This document shows, in pieces, positions 23,181-35,719 of a stretch of 64,000 nt of DNA. This DNA comes from Ailurus styani (taxonomy: Eukaryota > Chordata > Mammalia > Carnivora > Ailuridae). Where the stretch lies: assembly GCA_002007465.1 (NCBI GenBank), contig LNAC01000103.1, positions 1,386,565 through 1,450,564 of the forward strand. The letters are read 5' to 3'. Below the pieces are notes generated by a model. The model saw nothing but the letters and a program-made list of their open reading frames with translations. It was not told the origin of the DNA and ran no database searches. The translations under genes and the position numbers were made by a program. Each line of letters begins with the position of its first letter. Position 1 is the first letter of the stretch.

Positions 23181-24586
23181 TTAGAAAAATAGATGAGACT
23201 ATATTATCTAAAGTTGCTTCTGTGGGACTTGCAATAAAGTGCTATTTGGAAAACTATTACAGGTTAATTACCATGACAAAACGTGAGAAGTTTAAAATAA
23301 ATCCAGGGACTTGAAAACAAACCTTGAACATCATTCATCAATATAGACTATTGAAATTATATATGTACGCATGTATGTATCTCCGTGTGTATGTGTGAAT
23401 TTGTGTGTGTGTGCGAGTACGCGCTATTGAAGGGATGGTATGCTAGCTTCTAAGTGTGAGTTTATCAGATATTGCAAGCAATTTGCTAAAGGCCAAAGTT
23501 GTTTGAAAAGATTAGAATTGTTTTGGCTTGCAAAATTTTAAAATAATTAAGCTAAGATTTAAAAATAAATAATGAAATTCCTAGTTGAATTCTTAGTTGA
23601 ATAATGAAACTGAAACATCAAATTTTCTAACTTCTGTAAGATTAATTGGAAGATCTGATATACATTTCCGTGTGAGAAATAGTCAGATATGATTAGTGAC
23701 TTATCCCTTTAGGCAGGACATAACATCACAATTACCCATAGTACCCAACACTCATAAATTTTGTGTTTTTACTTGAAAATACCTTCTTCACACTGCAATG
23801 TTAGAACTTCTGTTTGTGTTGGACTGCAAATTACCTTATGCTTGTATATCTGCAGACTCATATCAACATATTGACCATGACATCTGTTTCAATGCAGTGT
23901 TTACTTCACTTGAGAGAACTAAAAGCATGGTAGATTTCTATAACAGTTTAATAAAAATATATCTTAATGGTAGCAGAAAATGTTTTCTCTCTTTTGTATA
24001 TGGGTTTATGTGTGGAGTAACATTAACAGAAAGAAATTTGATTTACAGTAATTATCCACTAGAGTTTGGTATAGTGAGACCAGGGGGAAAAAGTGTTTGA
24101 ACGTGGACATATAAGGACTGTAATTAAGAATTAGTGAGAATTTTGGAGAGGTTTAAAAATGATTCTTTATATTCTTTATTATGCATAATTTTATTAGGCC
24201 TGAGTAGAGAAATAGTTGAGATGACTGATAGTTCCTGTCAGAGAGTTAGTCCAGCTTTGCAATTCATACTTGACCAGAAAGTACTAGAAGCAACAAAACC
24301 ACCATGGAGAGAAGAAAGAAAGAGAAAGAAGGGAAGAACATGCATTTTGAATGAATGCAATATTTTATTGGAGTAATAGATATCTAAAGAAGAATTTAAG
24401 AAGCTTTAGGTGTGAAAAACTGTAATTCTGTGTACCTCTTTATGAAAAATACAGAGATGTGGTAGTTTATGAATTCTATGCCAGCGGTGCTAATAGCTCA
24501 ACTAGACCATTCAGTATGCTTTCTCCTGTAAGTAGTTCTCAGGAATTTAAAAAGTTTCTCTTACAAGAGGTCAGGCATGTGATATA
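23181..24586. other. unique stretch with a short TG-rich patch
   Basis: A degenerate TG/TATG tract lies at about 23366-23420. Two open frames of 100 and 80 codons (23798-24100, 24134-24376) have no similarity I recognise and no supporting signals. Confidence 0.45.
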
Positions 24587-24803
24587 TTTTTTAAAGATTT
24601 ATTTATTTATTTATTTATTTATTTGAGAGAGAGATAGAAGGAGGGAGAGGAGCAGAGGGGGAGGGAGAGAGAAAGAGAATCTCCAGCAGACTTCTCACTG
24701 AGAACTGATCCAGATATGGGCTCAATCTCATGAACCTGAGATCATGACCTGAGTGAAAATCAAGAGTTGGATGCTTAACCTGACTGAACCACCCAGGTGC
24801 TCC
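24587..24803 (-). mobile_element. can-SINE, antisense, older copy
   Basis: Expanded TTTATTTATT tail, GGGAGAGGAGCAGAGGGGGA middle, diverged body and head GAACCACCCAGGTGCTCC. No clear target duplication, consistent with age. Confidence 0.9.
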
Positions 24804-24841
24804 TCATGCAAGTAATATTATATATCACATGATACCCTTAA

Positions 24842-26170
24842 TTTTTTCAACAACTTTATTGAGATATAAGTTACACAATAAAATTCACCTATTTAAAATG
24901 CTTTATAGCTCAGTAAATTTTAGTAAATTTATACAATTGAGCAATCATCATAATAATCCAGTCTGAGAACACGTCCACTCCCACACAAAATTTTTATATG
25001 GCCATTTGCAGTCAATCCCTTGCCTATTATCTGCCCCCCAAAACCACTTGCTAACTTTCTGTCTCTACAATATTGTCTTTTTGTAGATTTTTAAAATATA
25101 AGTGCATTCATACAGTATTTGTGGGGACCATCTATCTTATTGCATATGCCAGTCATTTATTTCCTTTTATTTTTGAACAGTATTTAATTGTATGTGTATA
25201 CAACGTTTTAAAGAAGTCTTCACCATTTGATGGACATCTGCATTGTTTTCAGTTTTGGACTATCATCAATAATGCAATTATGGACATGCATGGATATGCA
25301 CCAGTATTTTTATGGATGGATGTTTTTTTTTCCTTTTAGGAATATATTTACTAGTTGAATTTCTAAGTTTTATGCTTAGTACTTTAACAAATTGCAAGCA
25401 TTTTTGTCCACAGTGTCTTGGCAGTTTACATTTTTACTATGATGTAGGAAGACACCAACTTCTCCACATCTTGCCAACAAGAAATATTATCATTCTTTTT
25501 CAACATACCCATTTTAGTGGGTGTGTTGTTTTATGTCATTGTGGCTTTCATTTTCATAAAGCTAATGATGTTGACCTAGTTTGCCTAAATATTTGCCACA
25601 TGTATATAATTTTTGGTTAATCATCTATTAAAATTTTGATTTTTTGAAAATTGGGTTTCTTGAACTGAAGATTTATTTTTACTTATCTGAGATAAAAATT
25701 ATTTATCAGATGTATAATTTGCAAATACAATATCCAAGTCTGTGAGCAATCTTTTAATATTCATAATATTGTCTTTCAAAAAGAAAAAAGTTTTAATTTT
25801 GATCCACTATATCGATTTTTAATGGATAATTCTTTGCTTTATATCTAATATATCTTTGCTTAACTTAAGAGCAGATTTTTCTCTTTCGTTTCTGGTTTTA
25901 TTCTAGAAATTTCATAATTTTAAATCTTACATTTAGGTCTGTTATTCATTTCAATCAAACTTTTGTGTGTACAGTATGGTATTACATACTTTTTTACTTC
26001 ATCAAGATTTTCTCACTCAACAATACCTATTGAAAATCTCCCTCAGGGAATTGGAATAGCTCTAAATCACCTTTTTAAAATTTTTTTTAAATTTATATAC
26101 AATCCACAATATGGATGTAAAATAAATTATTTAGCTATTCTACTTAATTTTGTCCCTACATTTTGTTTCT
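24842..26170 (-). mobile_element. ancient L1 (L1M type), antisense
   Basis: Plus-strand text follows the reverse complement of an L1 3' end for 1.3 kb: ACTTTATTGAGATATAAGTT, TTAATTGTATGTGTATACAA, TTTGATGGACATCTGCATTG, GACACCAACTTCTCCACATC, CATTTTAGTGGGTGTG, ATTTATCAGATGTATAATTT and CTTACATTTAGGTCTGTTAT, all in order. These span the 3' UTR back into ORF2. Frames are fully decayed and the 5' boundary near 26170 is approximate. Confidence 0.8.
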
Positions 26171-27346
26171 ACTAATAGTACTACAATAATATTCTATCCT
26201 ATCATGGTAAGATAAATTTCCAGAAGTAAGTATGCTGTCAACCGTTTTTTTTTTTCCAGTAAAGGGTATATTATTTCACTTCTATCATTGTTTTGTGAGG
26301 TAATTCATCCCAGTCATCAATAGGCATTTTACTTTAATTTCATTTACTTTTGTCAGGCAAATAAGCAAATGTGATATCTTCTTTCACTGTTGCTTTTTTT
26401 CCCTTATTACTGGTGAGCATGTTGAATATTATTTGAGAAAAAGTAAGTGGAATATGAGTTAATAAAACTTCTAATAATCCACTTTATTTTTGTATCCTAT
26501 GAATAATTTTTTCTTGTGATCTTGGGGAGAAGGTAGGAACTGAATTATGTGATAGAATAAATAAATTAAATATATATATCTCTTCTTCAGAATTTCAATC
26601 AAAATCAGAAATTAACCCAGTGGGCTTATTGAATTAATTCAAAAATTTCTAGATCATCAGCTATAGTATATATAAAAGTAAGCACAACATATGCGAATTG
26701 ATTTATTTTAAAATCTGGGTAATCTGCTTATTAGGTCATTCAGCTTGATTATGCAGTATTTTAAAGTACTTTTCTACAATATACCCTAACATAAGAAGAA
26801 AATGATATAAACCTGAAGGGGTTTTTTTTTTGAGAAAATAACAGTTATCAAAAATTCCAGGAAATTTTCAAAAATTTTAAACAAGTCAAAATTGAATGGA
26901 AAGTATGTATTAATTGATAGATTTTGTTCCAAAGAAAATGTAAATGTTTTTAATGATTGAGTATACTTTTTGGCTTTTTAAAATAAATATTTTATTTTGC
27001 TGGAGTTACATACACTTTGTAATCTTTTCAAACATTTTTTTCTTTCTGCCAAATTTTTTTTTACAGTTAAAAAATAAGTGGTTAGACTTTATAATGTTTT
27101 CAACTTTGGTATATGTATCGATTTAATCTATTCAGTTGATATGTTCATCAATATGATCACATTGATCAAGTCTATTAATTAGTTTGTACTAGCAGATTAT
27201 GTCCACTAAGCTGTAACAGAAACTGTTTCTTTTTGATAAATTTAAATACAATAAGATATTAATAGAGAAAGGTGAGTCAGATGTCACATTGCTTTGACAA
27301 GTTACCTGCTGATGGACAATTGACCCTACTGTTATTTCATAGTGTT
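26171..27346. other. AT-rich stretch, nothing recognised
   Basis: No gene or confident repeat; contains short homopolymers and a TATATA patch near 26570. Confidence 0.45.
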
Positions 27347-27366
27347 AAAAAGAGTAAGTAAATGTT

Positions 27367-27461
27367 ATACGCAAATGAATCGTGGAACACTACATCAAAA
27401 ACTAACGACGTACTTTATGGTGACTAACACAAAATAAAAAAAAAAGGTGCTCTGGGGGTAA
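27367..27461 (+). mobile_element. tiny L1 3'-end insertion with flanking duplication
   Basis: About 95 bp holding only the carnivore L1 3' end (GGAACACTACATCAAAAACT then ACTTTATGGTGACTAAC), an AATAAAA-type A-tract, then GGTGCTCTGGGGGT and a second A-tract. A 20-bp target duplication with one mismatch flanks it: AAAAAGAGTAAGTAAATGTT at 27347-27366 and AAAAAGAATAAGTAAATGTT at 27462-27481. The non-A segment between two A-tracts looks like a short 3' transduction. Confidence 0.85.
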
Positions 27462-27481
27462 AAAAAGAATAAGTAAATGTT

Positions 27482-27763
27482 GTTGCCACATATTGTTTTG
27501 CATTCATGTGGTATGTTGGGTATAAGATAACAGAACAGGGATTTAAACTGAAACAAAGCAGAATATGAGAATTATAGTTTAGTCTCTTTGGTCATATAGC
27601 TTCAGGCTCAAGTTGGTAAATGGCTAGTAAATGCACTTAATTAAAGGGGTGATATTTTTATATGCTTTATAAATCCTTCCAGTTCTCCTACTTAGCAAAT
27701 CCATACATCTAAGCAAAGAAAGGGTCAATCATTGTTCATTTGGTATGGAAATACTAAAGAGAC
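27482..27763. other. unique stretch
   Basis: A segment near 27545-27560 (AACAGGGATTTAAACTG) hints at an antisense MIR, but too little is preserved to call. Confidence 0.4.
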
Positions 27764-27958
27764 GGGGCGCCTCCGTGGCTCAATGGGTTAAGCCTCTGCC
27801 TTCAGCTCAGGTCATGGTCTCAGGGTCCTGGGATCGAGACCCGCATCAGGCTCCCTGCTTGGCGGGAAGCCTGCTTCCCCCTCTCTCTCTGCCTGCCTCT
27901 CTGCCTACTTGTGATCTCTCTCTCTGTCAAATAAATAAATAAAATCTTAAAAAAAAAA
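27764..27958 (+). mobile_element. can-SINE, full length
   Basis: Head GGGGCGCCTCCGTGGCTCAA, B-box position GGGATCGAGACCCG, young-type CTGCCTGCCTCTCTGCCTAC block, AAATAAATAAATAAAATC tail and poly-A. A duplication is only faint (GAGAC against AAGAC). Confidence 0.95.
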
Positions 27959-29394
27959 GACTTCTACATATTAATTAAAAAACATTTCTATTGATGTTAA
28001 TAGATAAGAGTGTTTTGTGGAAGATGATTACTCATGGCAACAATTCTATGTTCCTGTAAGAACAAGATAAAATTAAACAGACATATACACGTACACCTAC
28101 ACACACAAACATCTAACAATTTACATATCATTTTTGTTTTGCAAGTGTGAAAAAATGAAAATTGAGGTTTTGATAATAAATATCACCCCGAAACTTTACA
28201 TTACACCATGTTTCCTATTTATATAGGATCAAAATTCTGTGTGATTTAAGTTAAAGCCATTACATTCTCTAAGAATTTCAGTTAAGTGTACAGGAAATAT
28301 GGAAAAAAATGAAAATGAATATTTTTTCATAATGATATTTACATTTTACATCACACAGCCTTTAGGAAATGGCGAAAGCCAAGTATAAAACCCTAAAAAA
28401 GAAACTCGAAATAGACACACTACCACAACTACTATGATTGACAGAATAGTTAATTATTATACTAATGAATTAAAATTGCAAAAATTAAGTCAAATATTTA
28501 TCATTTCTAGAATTATTATTGTACTAACTTGAGAGTTTATATTTAAGTAAGAAAAGTTTAAGCTTCATCATAATGTTTTTACAAATTCTAAGTGAAAGTT
28601 AGAAATCAGTAATACATGAGTTATAATGTCAAGTGAGATCTTATTATAAGTGCATACAATTTAACCAATGGATCACTTCTTGAGTGATTCTTTAATTGTA
28701 ATATTTAACACAGTATGTAATTTATTTGAGCTTGCATCCTAATTCTTAGCAATTTGTTTTACTACAGATCAAATATTATGCAAATTTATTTGGTTTCTAG
28801 GCTTTTATTTAACAGGAACACCTTTGTGAATGATTTATTTAGTACTTCCACATAAAATAAATACCTTTAGAAATATTAATCATAATGAAAGTTGGTAAGT
28901 TATATTCCTACGAGTAAATACATCACTTACAATCAGTGAAAATCAACGAATGATTTACTTTATTCCACTTTTGAATGACTTCAAAATAATGTTAATACAA
29001 TGAGATGAAATAACAAATCTACTAAATTTCTGAAATAACCTTACCTTCAAAATCAGATTTTGAGTCTATTAAACTTTTTTTCTGGGACTCAACCTCCACA
29101 ATAAACAGCTTTGAAGGGGATCAAAACTTGATTTCTTAAATAGTAGTGTATCCTCCCTTCTTTTCATTAAAAATAAAACAGACTGAAATTAGGTTTTAAG
29201 ATATTTAGAATAAACAAAGTTATGTTTTAGGCACTTGCATGTATGAATCACTGTAAACTGCTTTCACAGTAATGCAGGGACTAATTTCAGTTTTCATTTG
29301 CAAGCACTTGGTTTATTCCCCACTGCCTCTAAAGTCCATTGTGGTTATGCCACAAATATTATGCCCAAGATATCTGTTTAAGTAGTCACTACAT
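27959..29394. other. AT-rich stretch, nothing recognised
   Basis: No gene or confident repeat; a short ACAC patch at about 28088-28110. Confidence 0.45.
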
Positions 29395-30340
29395 GATGCC
29401 AAGACTTTCTGTCTATCTCTTATGGCCCAAACTCTAACCCTTCTCTGACATCTTCTGACTTCCCCGCTCCACTCAAACCACTATGATTCAGGTCATTGTC
29501 CACAACCTGACATATAATGACTTTCTTATTGATCTTCATCATAATATTCTTAGTCCCTATTGTCAAGATACATACTTTTTTAAAAACAATTTTAAATTTA
29601 TTTTTTCATGAGAGACAGAGAGACAGAAACAGAGAGAGGCAGAGGCAGAGGGAGAAGCAGTATCCCCGCAGAGCAGGGAGCCCGATGTGAGATTCAATCC
29701 CTGGACCCTGGGATCATGACCTGAACTGAAGGCAGACGCTTAACTGACTGAGCCACCCAGGTGCCCTCAAGATACATAATTTAAAATTTTTCAGACCATG
29801 TTTGCTCTGCTTCCCAATTCAGTACATTCAGAATAAACACCACAATGACCTACATAACAGCTCTAACATCCCATCTCATCTCAGTTTTTCACCCTTTTTC
29901 TTATTCAATCTGTTCTGTTGCATGTAATCTTGCTGTTTTCTTGAACTTTCTGGGGTTCTTCACCTTGGTTCTTTTTTCTTGGTTTGGTGATTTGCCTAAA
30001 GATTTCTATGATATTCATCTTCACTGCTATCAGGCTATACTTAAAAACCAGTGAGATCTTCCTGATAATCCTTTTAAAAGTGTCTCCCAATACTCCCCAT
30101 ACCACTTTTTGATTAATTTTTTCACTGTACCACATATTACCTTCCATATACTACATGAGATTCTTCTCCTTGTGTTTAACAACTTTTTCCATGTTTCCAT
30201 ACTTCTCTTACTTGAAGTTAAAGTCCAAGGAAATATTTTATTGTGCATATGTATGTATTTTTAATACTGTATTCCAGATGTTGTCATAGTGACTGATAGA
30301 CACTTAAAGAATATCTATTGACTCTGATGGATGAATGTTA
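29395..30340 (+). repeat. L2 LINE 3' region, sense, split by a SINE
   Basis: After the SINE the landmarks run in L2 order: CAGAATAAACACCACAATGA, a CTTGCTGTTTTCTTGAAC segment, GATATTCATCTTCACTGCTA, AACCAGTGAGATCTTCCTGA, TTACTTGAAGTTAAAGTCCA, and AAGAATATCTATTGACTCTG then ATGGATGAATG at the 3' end. Sequence left of the SINE (29395-29574) may belong to the same element. All frames are decayed. Confidence 0.6.
29575..29766 (-). mobile_element. can-SINE, antisense, inside L2
   Basis: Degenerate T-rich tail, GA-rich middle, head GAGCCACCCAGGTGCCC. Target duplication TCAAGATACATA at 29563-29574 and 29767-29778. Confidence 0.95.
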
Positions 30341-30391
30341 GACCTCTTCAGTGGCCATAGGGATTGATAGAAGACTGCTTTTTCATTTTTT

Positions 30392-30393
<2 letters not shown>

Positions 30394-30444
<51 letters not shown>
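30394..30444. repeat. (AC)n microsatellite
   Basis: About 25 uninterrupted AC units, the longest pure dinucleotide run of the window and likely polymorphic. Confidence 0.98.
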
Positions 30445-30446
<2 letters not shown>

Positions 30447-30813
30447 ATGAGCCAAAGAGTCTCTTCCTAATACCTCAATACCTAAACATAAATAAGAATC
30501 CCTCTGAATGAGATTAATCTACTACAGTAAAAATGAATGGATTCAAAGACTAAGACATTACTAATCTACTCCTCACCTGTATTTTTATATGGCAATTTAA
30601 TTCCGTTTTCCATATTTACTTGCTCTTTAAAAAAAAAACTAGCATCTAAGAAAATACTGAAAATACTCCTGGGTGTTCTACAAATGTACATTTATAACAT
30701 TTGGGGATAAACGATGGTTTCAGAAAGTAGCATGCACATATCTATTCAATATTAGATGTTAGAGTAAAAATGTGTTCAGCTTATTTGTGCTTGATACTAC
30801 AAAATATCATTAA
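30445..30813. other. unique stretch, nothing recognised
   Basis: No gene or repeat is recognised. Confidence 0.45.
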
Positions 30814-30830
30814 TCTTCTTCCATTTTTGT

Positions 30831-31080
30831 TTTTTTTTTGTTTTTCTTTTTTTTTAAAGATTTTATTTATTTATTTCACAGAGGGAGAGAGATCACAAGG
30901 AGGCAGAGAGGCAGGCAGAGAGAGAGAGGGGGAAGCAGGCTCCCCGCTGAGCAGGGAGCCCGATGCGGGCCTCGATCCCAGGACCCTGAGATCATGACCT
31001 GAGCCGAAAGCAGAGNAACACTGAGATCATGACCCGAGCCGAAGGCAGAGGCTTTAACCCACTGAGCCACCCAGGCGCCC
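30831..31080 (-). mobile_element. can-SINE, antisense, with an internal seam
   Basis: Perfect 17-bp target duplication TCTTCTTCCATTTTTGT at 30814-30830 and 31081-31097. The body is the GATCACAAGGAGGCAGAGAG type. It is about 35 bp too long because CTGAGATCATGACC and the next 16 bases occur twice (30986-31015 and 31020-31049) on either side of a single N at 31016. Confidence 0.95.
31016..31016. other. single unresolved base inside a SINE
   Basis: One N between two copies of a 30-bp SINE segment. It probably marks an unmerged contig overlap and not a real duplication. Confidence 0.85.
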
Positions 31081-31097
31081 TCTTCTTCCATTTTTGT

Positions 31098-31579
31098 ATG
31101 AAATGTGATAAGTAGCTATATATGGAATGACAGAATTTTCAAAAGAGGAAAATTCCCATAGTAACAAAGCTCCAAGAAATTTTAGTTATGATTTTTTAAA
31201 GATAAGACTGAGGTAGATTTATAAAATGAGGTTCTCTCACATCATCATATATCATTAATGAGGAGAAAGGAAAAGCATTAGTTTTTACAAGCAATACTAA
31301 ATCATTTATTTTTATCATTCTTAATCAGTGTAGATATTTCACAAGAACCTTTTATGTTCACATTGACAGTAAGGAATACACAAAACATGCTAACTAAAAA
31401 TTTACAAATTAAACTAAAAAATAAATCATATATGTTATATCCTCCTGCCTTGACAACCATATCTTCACAACGGAAAAATACGAGGAATATGTTGTAATCT
31501 TTGGTTACATAACCAAAAGCTTGCAAACTTGTGAAGGCAAAAGAATTTTTTCATACCTTATTGAGATATAATTAACATG
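31098..31579. other. mostly unique
   Basis: The last 25 bases (CTTATTGAGATATAATTAAC) recall an antisense L1 3' end but are too short to call separately. Confidence 0.4.
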
Positions 31580-31712
31580 GTCAATGATCCTAGGGTCCTG
31601 GGATGCAGCCCCGCTTTGGGCTCCATGCTCAGTTGGGAGTCTACTTCTCTCTCTGTCACTTCAGCTGCTTATGCTCTCTCTCTCTCAAATAAATAAAATT
31701 TAAAAAGAAAGA
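31580..31712 (+). mobile_element. can-SINE, 5'-truncated
   Basis: Begins inside the tRNA-like part at the TCATGATCTC position, with AGGGTCCTGGGATGCAGCCC, continues through a CT-rich block and ends in AAATAAATAAAATTTAAAAA. The head and A-box are missing. Confidence 0.85.
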
Positions 31713-31729
31713 AAAAGACTGTAGGGAAA

Positions 31730-32120
31730 ACCTCTCCAAGGAAGGTACACAATAGAAAGTAAAAGAATTTAGAGGCTGTTGCAGTATTCCAGTGAAGAGA
31801 AGATAGTAGACACTACTAAACAGATTTTGTTTGTGATATAAATAATTAACATATTTGAAATCAAATTATGAGATAATAGTGTGGCAATTGGTAAATATAT
31901 GTGGGGAGAGAGAGAAGGAGAGAGAGGTTAGGAATAATTCTTATGTTTATGGATATTTGGGGTAATGCATGGGTGATAGTGATTTATACAGAGTCGACTG
32001 TACTAAAGAAGACACAAATATTCCCAAAGAGAAAATTTATTTTGGATATATTGGGATTTAATGACTGTGAGATATACAAAGAATGAGAAGACACACAATT
32101 TGGATGATTGAAAAGAAAAG
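31730..32120 (-). repeat. L2 LINE fragment, antisense
   Basis: TTAGAGGCTGTTGCAGTATT then CCAGTGAAGAGAAGAT is the reverse complement of the L2 segment that reads CACCTGGACTACTGCAATAG. GAGAGAGAGGTTAGGAATAA and a TGACTGTGAGATATAC segment further right fit the antisense order. Confidence 0.5.
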
Positions 32121-33128
32121 GGAGTAGATGATATTTCCTGAAAGGTTTTTAGAATTAGCAATGAACAAGAGTAAAATTTAATGTTGGTTGCTCTCAACAA
32201 GGGTTAGCTAAAGGAAGCATACATGATAAGGAATTCTCAAAAGTAGCTAAGAGTAAAAAAAAATGTAAGAAAAATGGGATACCATGCATGGAACTCAGGA
32301 GAAAATAATATTCCATTATTCCATAAGGGAGAGAATGCTCAAGAGCATTTATTGCTATGGAAGCAAAAATAAAGCAAGGAAAATTAAGACTAAATTATGC
32401 CCATGGGATTTAGGAACATTTAGGTTACTAATGACCTTGGTTACATAGGGTCAACAACTTAGAAAAAACAGGAATTAAAGACAAAAATATCTTTGAAAAA
32501 ATTAGTACTATGTACGTGTGAAGTGTTAATTTAATCAATATTAGAGTTATGAAGAACTATTTGACAAACTTAACAATGTGGACTACATTGAAAATTAAAA
32601 ATTTGTTTTAGCTTCCAATTGCAATAGTGATTTGACACAAGTTATGTAGCATCTAAAGGGAAATATTCTTGAATGAAGCACAGTATTGTATTAAATATTT
32701 TTAAAAAGAAAAATAAGATTGCAAAATGACAGAATGAATTTTTAGATGATATTTCTATCAGGAAGGGACTCCTTTTGCCAAAAGTTTTTTGAAACAGCCC
32801 CTCGCTGATAGTGCCTGGAGAATGCTGGTGATACAGTGGATTAAAAAGGCCTTAAAGCACACACATCATCAATAAAACCATAAGGAAGGAGAGATAGAAA
32901 AAGCCAGATCCACGGGTAAGTAATATTTGTAATACGTATGTGATAAAGCCCAAATGCTGAGAAATAATTTAACAAAAATCTGTTAGAGCTGTTTTAGAAG
33001 AAAGATAGTGCAAGTTCTTATACAGAAGATCAGAGAAAGATTCTGCATAAAAAAGTAACTAACTCAATGGCAGATAGTTGAAACTTATGAAAAATGTTGG
33101 TGTTCCAATAGGACCCAGAAGAATGTTC
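32121..33128. other. AT-rich stretch, nothing recognised
   Basis: No gene or confident repeat. Confidence 0.45.
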
Positions 33129-33180
33129 TGTTCTATCTGATAATGTTCTATCTGTTCTATCTGATAATGTTCTATCTGTT
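33129..33180. repeat. 24-bp tandem duplication
   Basis: TGTTCTATCTGATAATGTTC begins at 33129 and again at 33153, two full units plus a partial third. Confidence 0.9.
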
Positions 33181-35704
33181 ATGATAGAAGATAACTCTGA
33201 CTATTCATTGTAAACTGTTTAAGGTTTCATGCCAGATTTTTCTATAAGGTAATGGCAGAAATATTATACTCTCTGTACTTGGCATCAGAATTCTGTTTTT
33301 GTGATATTTAACACTTTTGTTAAAACTAATTTATAAATTAACTTAGAAAAAGCTAATAAAAGAATCTCAAGTCGAGGCAGAGACGATAGGGAGATAATAG
33401 AAGGTAACAGAAAGGAGGCACAATCTTATGGGGTTTGCAAGTCAGAGAACCATGGACTAGTCTATGTGATATGATCCTTTAATGTAATATATTAAAAATG
33501 ACAGTTTTATAATATCTTTTAATTATTTTGATTAGTGGATTTTTGTAGAAACCACTAAGACGGTTGAGTTTGTCCAGTAGGTGGTTAAGATGGAATTGAA
33601 ATGGACTACTTGCACATAGGTAAGGGAACACTCATGATCATAGGGAAGAAGAAACCCTTAATTCATTGAAATCTTGTGGCTGTCTCTAAGTTCTCATAAG
33701 TCAAATTGGGGGGTTTGAGACAATTTACCTAAATCCCTGATAGGTAGAATAGATTCTTCTGTCCAAGATTTCTTCCTCTATATTAATAAAGAGGAACAGA
33801 ACCATAAAACTATTATACTATTTATAACCATAAAACTATTTTACAATTGAAGTATTATCACATATATTTATAGTCAAAGATTTGAATGGTATGTTCATTT
33901 CAAGGTGTATTATCACATCAGATTTATTATAATGCAATATCTTAATACACAATTTTTATTTTTAAAAATAAGCCCTTTATTAACTTTACATGCAAAGAAT
34001 CATTTCAGGTTCTTAATATGGAGATATATAAAATAATTTAAATAGTAGTTGACTAATACAACCAAGATTATAATATCTACAATTACTAAAAACAGCAATG
34101 GCATTCTGTTCAAGATTAGTTTATGTCTAATTATTCTATATTTTACCTATTTATTAATTAGAAATTGGACTCCTATTCAATCAAACAATTGTTAAAATGC
34201 TATATGAAAAAGTACCTATAGAATTTTTTTCTATTTCTTTTCTGTGGGATCACTCTTAATATGGCATTAGTAGAGAATAAAAGAATATAGCATTTTTGAG
34301 AAAGATATTTGTAACATCAGGCTATTCTAGATTCAGAAAAGAGCACTGTAGTGAGTTGTGAAAGAAGTATGGGAGGAGGAAACAAAAGAAAAACTAATGA
34401 GGAAGAAATTTGAGTAGAAAGGAATTATAGAATAATAGAAGCACAGGAATTGATGTGGGAGTGCAATTATGGAGTTTTATAAGTCTGACCTTAATTCTCA
34501 GCTATTCTGAAATTAAATGAAAGAAGGTATTTAACTTTCCTTATTGGCAAAATGAATGTATTGGACAAGTTGACCTTAAAGCACCCTTCTAACTTGAATT
34601 TCTTATGCTTCCAGGAATCAATTTTAGTGACTATTAATTAATATCATAATAAAGGGAAATGTTAAATGATGACAAATATCAGAAACTACTTTGGCACTGT
34701 TTCTGCGAACAAAGTGCATATCAATCCCTAGTGGTGCACTGAATAACATCAACCTCAAAAAAACCTTGAGAAATTATATGACTCCAACCTGCAAGACATT
34801 ATTTCATGCCTAGAAGTATCATTCCATTTGTAAATGCCCTGCTGCCCATAATGAATTATACATACCTTAGATAAAGATTACATTTTTCTTATGGCTTGAT
34901 TTGCTATCAAGAAATGTTTATTGATTAATTAATCAAACACGTATTTTTCTCATGAATTTGACTTTCTCTTCTCTTTCCCTCTTTTTCCTTCTCAAAAGAT
35001 ACAGACTCTAGATATCTGGATCTAGATATAGATAGATATTGAGAGAGAGAGTGAGAGAGGGCAAGTCAAACTAATGACTAATGAGGGACAATGGCTTTAT
35101 GTTGGAAAAAAATGTGACATAATAGTACAACATTAGATACTAAAGGCAAATTATTTTAATTAAACTTCAAAAGACACTGCGAGATGGGCTTTTAATCCCC
35201 AATTTATCTGAGCAAAACATTACTTTTGAAGTTTAATTAGTTGAATCAAAGTCCATTTTCATCTCACTAAATAGGGCATTACCTTATTTTAAATCTAATT
35301 CATAACTATTGCACCTACTTAAAAATATGTTTTATTGTATATTTTCTACATATGGGCACCCTACCTAAAGTTTCCTTAATATTACAATAAATATTTGGGT
35401 GTACTTTATTTCATTATCAGAAATGACGTAAAACAGTTAAAATAAGTGAGTCACTATTGTCATTGAGCACAGGTGTACTGAGTGACAAGCTACCAGAAAT
35501 TCAGTTTGGATTTAGAGATATCAGTTTGCCCTATGTGTTTAGTTCTAGGAAGAAGAGCTTCCCTATTGAGAGGAAATAATTCAAGGAGAAAAAAAATTGT
35601 CCAAGCTCACTACACCTGACAAACATTAATTCTGAAAGAACATAACTTTTATAATTTACATAAAATTAAGAGTCAGAAAATAATGTCTAATGCTAATCCA
35701 ATCT
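33181..35704. other. 2.5 kb, AT-rich, nearly featureless
   Basis: No gene. A weak MIR or CR1-type 3' end may lie at about 34490-34610 (TTAACTTTCCTTATTGGC, then TTGGACAAGTTGACCTTAAA). A GATA/GAGA-rich patch is at 35010-35060. Nothing else is recognised. Confidence 0.4.
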
Positions 35705-35719
35705 AAATTTCAGAACAGG

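Noticed and set aside
23798..24376. Two consecutive plus-strand open frames (100 and 80 codons)
   Set aside because: They are in different frames with stops between them, resemble nothing known and lie in unique AT-rich DNA. Treated as chance.
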